NCBI RefSeq assembly: GCF_026212465.1
Contig: NC_080051.1
Coordinates: 22,022,727 to 22,086,726 of the forward strand
Reading direction: 5' to 3'
Source of the DNA: Amaranthus tricolor
Taxonomy: Eukaryota > Streptophyta > Magnoliopsida > Caryophyllales > Amaranthaceae
DNA: 64,000 nt
Shown piece after piece: positions 56,492-64,000 of the stretch. Made by a program: the position numbers and the translations under genes. The notes beneath the pieces are model-generated. The model was not told the DNA's origin, did not search any database, and worked only from the letters and a program-made list of their open reading frames with translations. Positions within the stretch are counted from its first letter, which is position 1, and each line of letters starts with the position of its first letter.

Positions 56492-58139
56492 CTCCACGTG
56501 GCATCTTTTAAGATTATTGGTGTGTTTCTCGTAAAAACCTCAACAAGGATGCCTTGTTGAACTAGCAAATCTTCAATCGAACAATCTGATACCAAAAGGT
56601 TGATTTTTCCATCAAATTGTTGATTGCAAATCTTTCCACCTTCATCCATCTTCATCTCTACTCTTTCTTTATCTTCACTCCTCTGATAACCTCAAGATTA
56701 TCAACAAAAAGCTCAAGCTCTACTAGCAATTGGTTCAATAATGGATAGAAGAACCAAAGATAAAGAAAAAGAAAAATGCTTAAGAACAAGACAACACAAC
56801 AAAAATGACAAACAAGCACACAATGCACTTAACTCAAGTGTTTTATAAGTATATCTATTAATCATCTCACTAATAAAATATTTGTATTTTCTTGGTATAG
56901 CTATACACAATCATTATTAATTAAAATCTCACACGAAAACTCTCTAGTGTTTGCTTATAAACTCAAACACCTTAATGGTGTTTGCTCAATATAACTCTCA
57001 CATTGTTTTACTTATCGTTAAGTAAGACTGTTGAACTTTTTCTCAAGTTTTCATCTATAATCTAGTATCCTCCATATATCGCACAAGATAAGAAATTTGA
57101 CTTTGGAGTCCCCAATGTCATCATGTGTGCTTGGTGCAAAGCATAAAGTTCTTGTCGCTTATTCAAGCCAAATATTGAGTTGCTCAGGAAGCTGAGTACC
57201 TATTCCCCCTAAGTCTTTGCTCTTATTCGTGCCATCCAGCCTTTGGTTGTTCAGTATTGCTTGCTGCTCGTCTAAGCACAAGCAATGTTCTGCATTGCCT
57301 CTTGACTCCTTACTTAGATGAGCTCACCACTTACTCGTTCGAGCTTCTCTGTTACAAGAAATATGGCTCTTGATATTAAGATAGGCTTTAGATTCCAAGG
57401 AGAAATAAACTTTTTAAAAAGCTTTGCCTTTGTTGTGCTGAATCTGCATTCCTACAACAATACCGTTTTCAACAAATCAAATGATTTCTTCTCTTGCATA
57501 TCTAAAATTCATTTGCTTAATGCGTACAACATATGAATAGTTGACATTGTTCTTCTTTATCTTGTAAGGATTCACTAAAAAAAAGGTTGTAAATGTTTCA
57601 TGCAGCAGTTATGAGCTGCAAGGATTATTTTGCAAAAGTTATCTAAACTAATAGTTGATATGTATCTTGATAATCTATGTTGATGATACTGTATTGTATT
57701 GCTTTGCTGATAAGTACATTATAAATAGGAAATGTGGGTCTGCCCCTATTCCAACGAATACTTAATAAAATGTGGTGAGGAGCTTGATATGGATAAGTCA
57801 TCACCAGCTTATCAAATGATGTTTGAAGTAGCTAGTAGTCGTGAGATCACAATAGTAGGAGGATCAATTCCAGAGAAGAGAAATGGTCAAATGTATAACA
57901 CATGTTGTGTGTTTGGACCAGATGGACAGCTCAAAGCGAAGTATAGTAAAGTATGCTCTCTGGTTTAAAAAGAATAAGAATGTGATTGAACCATTTTCTT
58001 GTTGAAAGAGGGAAATTCTTTTGGTTTTGATTGTACTTTTTGCAGTTACATTTGTTTGACTATTATGAGTCTGGAGGTGCTTCGTTTATGGAATCGAACT
58101 CATTCAATGCAGGGGACACACCTGTTGTTGTGGATACAG

Positions 58140-59400
58140 GTATTATTGAAGTAGGAACTAAGTGTCAAGGAATCATTTCAACTAAATGGTTAAGCTGATG
58201 GTTAGAGTCCCAAAATAAAGTATACACATTGTCATATCCCTTCACACCGAGAACCCTTTGACCTAGATATATGAGTACATTATACACTATAGGTTCCATT
58301 CATCTATAGTGTTTGATATTCCAATTGAAAAGGTGGAGTTTACATGTCTTAAGCCCACCAGCCATAAATGATACACATTAGTATGATATTGTCTGCTTTG
58401 GGCCTGAGCCTTCACGGATTTGTTGTTGGGCACCTTCTTAAAAGGCCTCATACTAATTTGGAGTTGGATCAGTTATAAACTTGTCAACACTTTCTTATTT
58501 TTCCGATGTGTGACTTGGGATGTACACTCAACAACATTTTGATCAATTTGATCCTTAGGATTATAATTGTACCAAAAAAAAAAAACGTGACTATCGCTTG
58601 GACGTTTGCTAAATGTCATAATATGGTGAAGAGAGCAATTTTGAATCTGGTTCATGTATAATTGATCTAGATAGTTAAAGGCAACAAATCTTTGTCTATT
58701 TTTGAAATTTGTATCTTAATCTTGTCAATTATTGGATCTGCTACTGCTGAATCACTTACACTCAGCATGTGATATGAGTGAAGAGTGCTGTTAATGCACC
58801 ATTAATCATCAAATATAAAATAAGTAAAACATCAAATGTTATCAAATGCAGAAATAAGTATTGTCCGGTCTGATATGGTACAATTTGAGATGACTAAGAC
58901 ATTTTGTCATCATCCTTCAAATTGAAGTACCTAAAGGAGAAGAATAACTTAAACGGTTCAAAATATTTAGTATTGTCCGGTCTCGACTTCAATGGACCCT
59001 CACATGAACTTAAATCTAAATAGTGTGAAATCAATTTCCTCTATTGAAACACCTGAGGGTTATAGGTTGACATAGATTTTGTGTTTGCTAAGTTGGATCG
59101 ACATACCAGAAACTCTAGATCTTATCACTATACGACTATTCAGAGGATTTAGGTGTCTAAAAGTAATCAAGGATCAGACTTTTATAAAGTGAATCTCTTT
59201 CGATAATTTTTTGATGTTATAAGGTAATTTCCTTCGTCGATTAGATTTAATGTTTGAGATCTCTAGATGAGTGTCTTATCAAAAGAGTACAGTGTAATGT
59301 AGTCAGACCGTACCTATGTGAATTCAAGGTTTGATCGCTTCAATGGTTAAAAAGGGATTTATAAACTTTCCATTTCTTTGATTTATTTTTTTATTTTCAG
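58140..59400 (+). other. Omega-amidase segment where the catalytic exon should be
   Basis: 1.26 kb with GT at its left and AG at its right border. No reading frame encodes anything like the GIGICYDIRFPE or GAFNMTTGP motifs. It holds the repeat at 58250-58533 and otherwise unassigned AT-rich sequence. Confidence 0.75.
58250..58533 (-). mobile_element. TRIM/LTR-like repeat at the exon-loss site
   Basis: On the minus strand it begins TGTTGAGTGTACATCCCA, continues with ACACATCGGAAAAATAAG and includes AGGCTCAGGCCCAAAGCAGA. Sequences of this style (TG..., CCCACATCGG, GGCCCA) are common as small LTRs or TRIM-like repeats in eudicots. The left limit and family are uncertain. Confidence 0.35.
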
Positions 59401-60224
59401 GGCAGTTGATAACCAGGTACCAAAACTATCTTTCCAACCTCCCTATATATTTTTCCATTTGATGTAGAAGGGGTGATAACGACAATGATGATTGCTGTTT
59501 ATACTGTAGCTGTTTGTTGCTGTTTGTTCGCCATGCCGAGATTCTGCTGGACCTTACACCATATGGGGTCATTCTATGATTGTCGGCCCAGTAAGGCTTT
59601 GTTCTTTTCATTTTAACACAAATATATTTAGATAACGGCCAAGAAGTTTCTCTCATGACTTTGGTAAATTAATTTGAAAATTAAAATCAGTACTCTGTTT
59701 CTGAATGGCAGAGTGGGGAGGTAAAAGGTTCTGCAGAGCATGAACAAAAAATTGTAATTGCTGAGATTGATTTTGCCGAAAATCAGATTCAAAGGTAAGA
59801 AGCTGTAGACTTGCCAAGAATTGCAAGAACTCAAAATCATTATAAGTTGTACATATATATCATTCACGACCCTTTGGTTAATCAGTAGTAAATGATAGGA
59901 ATAAAAATGATTTATAGTGTAAATTTTCATGATAGACTCCATAATAATGAAAATTTGATCATAAAAAGATTTTCAGATGATAAATGTGAACAATGCATCT
60001 ATCAAGTAGTCAACACTCGAACACTATTCACTATTTTAAATTAGGCATACGAGTTCATTGAAGTTACTCATATGTTTTTTCTTTAAGGGTTAAGCAATGC
60101 TTATTGGATATATAAATATCTCTAACTTGGGTTTTCTTTTGTGTTTGTTCATGTGTTAAGGGAAATTTTCCCTCTACAGAGCCAATGGAAGGGCGAATTA
60201 TACAAATTTATAGACTTGAGCTAA

Positions 60225-63200
60225 AAGATGACTAACCTTGTCACCGGAATGAGAGGGTTGCTTGACATCTTGATGACCACAAAAGTATATTATCTCCGAG
60301 AAACGATTAGAAAGAGTAATAATGAAGAAAAAACAGTTCGTTTGGTTATTGGTCTAAATGGTGGTAATAACTCCAAATATATAACATTATAACCCAAACA
60401 CATGATATTATAACTCGAAACACAAACCATTATATACCCAACTATGTAATGTTATATGTGTGTGTTTAGAAAGTTTTAATTTTTTTTAAAAAAAAAATTG
60501 GGTTGGCCTAAACTTGAGACGTCTCTTGTAGAGATGGTCTCAAGTAAAAATTTGTATTAACTAAGGGTTTTTCATCTGAAATAAAAGAAAAAAAATGAAT
60601 TCATGAAGGTTTAATTCTTGAATCACTTCCTAATGGTGTGTTCGTGATTCGTTTGGATACTAAAGATACGTTACTCGGCTATGTTTCAGGAAGAATATGG
60701 AGTAGTTCTATGTGAATCCTTCCGGGAGATAAAATTAAGATTGAAATAATTTGATGTTAAATATATAGAATTTAAAATAAAATATTCTCAATTTTCCTTG
60801 AATGCTCTCAAGATAGCATTATTTTAATAAATAAAATAAGATATAAAAACTAAAAATCGTAAATCAAACCTAACCAATATGCTTTAGAATGGTCTGTTCT
60901 AATTTGATGTCTTAAACGATTGGTCTAGTTTAGAAATTTTTTTACCATATTTGTTGGTTTGGGTTTATTTTAGTGTCAAACAAAGCATGTAGAGTTCTAA
61001 ACCCTATTCAAAGGTAGAATTTTTAAAAGGGAACAACTAAAAAGTAAAATTGTTAATATTAACTATTCCTTAAAAAACTATTTTTTTTCATGTAAAAAGT
61101 TAAAGAAGATAAAGAATTATACTTGGGAATCATTATATGAATTTTTTAATCCTTATATTTGGATTTGTATAGTTTTGATTTGGTCTTAAATTGACCTGAA
61201 TTCTCACCGAATATTAGTGGGTTATAATATACTGCGAAAATTTTAACCAGTCATTTGAATATAACTATACAAAAAACTAAAATAAAATTCAAATCCAACT
61301 GTTTTGACTTGTTTTTTCAATTTTATAATTTTTTTCAATTTCATATTATGATGTTTTGTCGAGACTTATCGTGTTGTAATGATCATAAGAAAAAAAGTGA
61401 AATCCCAGGGTCATTGGACAACTCAAAACCAAAACTGTAAATGACCTGATAAAATCGATCTAATTTAAAATTAACCCGATCTAGAAAATAACCCTATAAA
61501 AATAATGCTATTTGTAATCAATCCGACCAACCATTTTAACCAATATATTTGTATCCAGTATAAAAAAAAAACAAGTGTCAAGTTCACTATGTGTGATTTC
61601 GATTCTGATTTTTTTTTTTCGCTAGGTCAACTAGTTGCGAGTTGTACTTGTAGATACGAGGTTCCGCGAACGAAATTCATTGTCCTTTCATCTTTTGGCA
61701 TCATTCAAAACACAACCAAATAATGATACATACTATTATGTGCGGCGATTTGGATTTATTTTCATTATATTATCGTTCTTCTGACTTTTTAAATCCATTA
61801 ATTTAATTTAATAATGCTTCTTTCAATTCCTAGAAATATGTAAGGGTTCCTTCGTTTAAAAGGAACTTGAATTCGTTTTATTATGCAGCTCGTGTTGTAT
61901 AAAATTATTTTACTACTAAATTAGTCTATTTTCTAATTATTTATCTTAAAATTATAAGTGATTATTTTAATATTCTTAATATATATAAAATCAGGCTAAT
62001 AATTAATCCTACTACAAAATCGTCTCATTTAAAAATTTATGTTATTATTTTAATATGATCATTCTTGCCTACTAGTGAGATTCTTTTATTTTGTTTGAAC
62101 GTAGCCAAATTATATATTTTTAAATAAAGAAGATATGAGATATGTATAGTTTTTTTATAATAATGTCAATCGAGAAAAAGAATAGTTAGGTGAGAATTAA
62201 ATTTAAAATTTTATTTGAAAAAGAGTTATTTATTCTCTATAAAATGAAACTTGACTCTCATGCAATTTGAGGTCATTATAGTGATTATTTTAACACAATT
62301 TATTCAAAATTATAGGAGTATATAAGAAACTAACATTATTAGGGTTTCATAAATTTTTCCATAAAAACTAACTTTAAATATTAAATGCTCTTTTGAATAT
62401 AGTAAAACATTAATTTTAAAAACAATATGAATCAATCTATATTTTCATTGGTTTTTTATAATATGAAAGACGTTAATGTTTAATATTGTGGGCTTGTTTG
62501 ACGCAAAATAGCTACTAGCATATTGGGTGATTGGGGTAGCAGTAGCTACCTAGGTAATGATGGGTAGTAGTAATAGTTGTCTAATTTGCTACTTAAAAGT
62601 ATTTTTGTTTATCATAAAGTAGTTGTTTGAATTAATTTTTATTTTAAATAATTTTAAATGCTTAAAATTTTTTATGTAATAATTTTGTAATTGTTTGAAT
62701 TAATTTACTAATCAAATTTTAATAGGCAATATGACAAAATGAATTGAATGTCAAATGGAAAAAATTACATATAAATAGCAATGACTGAATCAAAACATCA
62801 GTCTGTTATTGAATATCGAATGATCATGAAAAATACATCATGCATAAATTCTTTGACAAATATAATAAAAGAAATAAAAAAGATAAATTTTTAAACACTG
62901 TTATAAAATTGTGAAATGACAAATGATAATTCTTTAGAGATATTGCCAAATATTACTTCACATTTTTACTTGTCAAAATGATTGTATGGCATTCAAAAAT
63001 ATTTATTATATCAAATATTTATTTATTTAATTAATTTTTTTATTTGAAAACTTTATATAGCAATTTATAATTTGGTGGCAATTATTAATCTCATGAGATT
63101 CTTCTTATGGTATAAATTCAAATAGAAAATAAAAACTTTTCTAAAACCATGTACTTAAGAATGGGAGAAATTATTTTCTCATCTGTATATTGATTAACTA

Positions 63201-64000
63201 ATTAATTATTACATAAATGATGATTTAACCAATAATAGCTTATCAATAATTAACTAATTAATTATATTGGTTAAATGTATTTTCTACTTGTTTTGATCAA
63301 TTTATTCGTTATATTTTGATGAAAATTAAAAGAGGTATTTGATCTAAGTAAAACTAACAAATTAAAACAGAAGAATTAATAAATTAAGTAGGGGTTACGT
63401 CTATTGCCCAACTGGATCTTTCATTGACTTTATAGTTTATATGGAGATCCCACTAGTGTTTATCATTAACAAATAAATATTACCCATTTGGAATATGACA
63501 TTATATACTTAATTAACCTAAAAGGAAAAAGGAAATTAAAAATAATAAAGCAAATCAACAAGAGTTTTGTACTCTCGCTCTTTTGTCTTTATTTGCGGGT
63601 TACTTGCTAAACATAACACGTCATAAAAAATGTCTTTAAAAGGTGGAGCAAAATTACATATTTGTCCGTTTTAATAAATTTAATTTTTATTTCTAAAAAA
63701 TAAGCCTATTTTAGAATAAAAAATAAAATCTAAAAATTTCTCTTATTTTTCTTCATCAAGCAATTCTAACCATTAGATTGAGTAATTGACTCTCTATTAC
63801 ATTTTAAGAAATGAAGAGGATTCTAACTTCTTTTTTAAATGTTTTGTTATTTGTCTACTTTAACTCATTTCATTATACTTGTAACCTATGTCCATATGAA
63901 AGCTACATGGGGTTCGAACCCACATCCTATTATACATAAGGATCGATTTAATATAATAAAATTGAGTAAATATTTGTGAGTGGTAAACATGACATTTTAG
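60225..64000. other. Intergenic, no gene seen
   Basis: AT-rich sequence with short spurious frames only. Near 60508-60545 ACTTGAGACGTCTCTTGTAG and GATGGTCTCAAGTA mark one end of the GAGAC/GTCTC-ended repeat also glimpsed near 21.4 and 46.1 kb. 62500-62590 has repeated GTAG(C/T)AGTAGCTA-type words. No gene was recognised up to the window end. Confidence 0.55.

Larger units (their letters stand above)
49650..57385 (-). mobile_element. Minus-strand Copia remnant interrupted by Gypsy sequence
   Basis: Two diverged copies of an LTR-like sequence flank it: about 49650-50760 and about 56690-57385. They share ACAAGCACAC(G/A)ATGC, GTGTTTTAT, GTGCTTGGTG(T/C)AAAGCATAAA, TTCGAGCT and ATGGCTCTTGATATTA, in the same order. 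Between them, next to the left copy, lie minus-strand gag and gag-pre-integrase fragments (50772-51480). Pol is otherwise deleted, and 51800-56490 is occupied by Gypsy-type sequence. Boundaries are approximate. Confidence 0.6.
49411..57728 (+). other. Omega-amidase intron 2, 8.3 kb, filled with retrotransposons
   Basis: The donor GTAAG follows VVLP and the acceptor TAG precedes EMW, so the family sequence is contiguous across the intron. Nearly all its length is a minus-strand Copia remnant with nested Gypsy pieces, described separately. Confidence 0.85.
49111..60224 (+). pseudogene. Omega-amidase (Nit2-like carbon-nitrogen hydrolase), catalytic-cysteine exon missing
   Basis: Family role: hydrolyses alpha-ketoglutaramate and alpha-ketosuccinamate using a Glu-Lys-Cys triad. 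Coding blocks in order: 49111-49173, 49294-49410 (FKIALCQLMVTNDK), 57729-57950 (EMWVCPYSNE, IVGGSIPE, YNTCCVFGPDG), 58046-58139 (LHLFDYYESGG), 59401-59416 (AVDNQ), 59510-59590 (CSPCRDSAGPYTIWGHS), 59712-59794 (AEHEQKIVIAEIDF) and 60161-60224 (LQSQWKGELYKF, stop). All have GT-AG borders. The triad Glu (in EMW) and Lys (before LHLFD) are present. The roughly 55 residues that should follow GDTPVVVDT, including GICYDIRF with the Cys, are absent from 58140-59400. Exon 4 ends in phase 1 but the next block needs phase 2, so skipping does not rescue the frame. The N-terminus is short and no transit peptide was identified. Confidence 0.85.

Noticed and set aside
57318..57536. Plus-strand frame just before omega-amidase exon 3
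   Set aside because: It overlaps the right LTR-like copy of the Copia remnant and has no similarity to the amidase family; the acceptor at 57727-57728 gives the expected exon start.
63908..63919. GGGGTTCGAACCC resembling a tRNA T-loop
   Set aside because: No acceptor stem, D-arm or anticodon arm can be placed around it at tRNA spacing.

Overview
The window is nuclear DNA of a flowering plant, almost certainly a eudicot. It is AT-rich and gene-poor, genes are split by GT-AG introns, and most recognisable sequence is LTR retrotransposon, Mutator-like DNA transposon, MITE or (TA)n microsatellite. Caryophyllales (Amaranthaceae-like) is a guess from the look of the repeats and is not established.

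Only two host genes are visible, both on the + strand in the right half. (1) A complete high-affinity nitrate transporter of the NRT2 family at 43748-47050: three exons, 524 aa, TATA box at 43637, and a tandem duplication of about 0.45 kb lying 0.5-1.4 kb upstream. (2) An omega-amidase (Nit2-like, carbon-nitrogen hydrolase) gene at 49111-60224. Seven coding blocks match the family in order, but the part that should carry the nucleophilic cysteine is absent between 58139 and 59401, and joining the flanking exons breaks the reading frame. Its second intron is 8.3 kb and holds a broken minus-strand Copia element with Ty3/Gypsy fragments nested inside it.

Layout. 1-565: (TA)n/(TG)n. 890-1545: Copia RNase H tail plus LTR remnant. 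3876-4093: Stowaway-type MITE. 7727-9497: compact, internally deleted Copia element with both LTRs. 10507-13690: a 41-bp triplication, a roughly 185-bp tandem array and a roughly 173-bp duplication. 13691-23147: low-information intergenic DNA. 23148-32491: a 9.3-kb Copia element whose two LTRs each carry a Mutator-like insertion at the same site. 32492-42339: intergenic DNA with an ACGA(G/C)TCGT cluster, two (TA)n arrays and dispersed repeats. 42340-47050: NRT2 and its upstream duplication. 47299-47554: (TA)n. 49111-60224: omega-amidase remnant. 60225-64000: intergenic.

The most unusual structure is the pair of related Mutator-like elements in the two LTRs of the 23-32 kb Copia element. They sit at the same LTR position with their internal genes in opposite orientation. 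Their ends carry short palindromes that differ between the copies by paired substitutions that keep the palindrome. Between them they retain pieces of a transposase N-terminal domain, a plant mobile domain and a GRF-type zinc finger, but no transposase core. All protein assignments are by eye from family knowledge; no searches were run.
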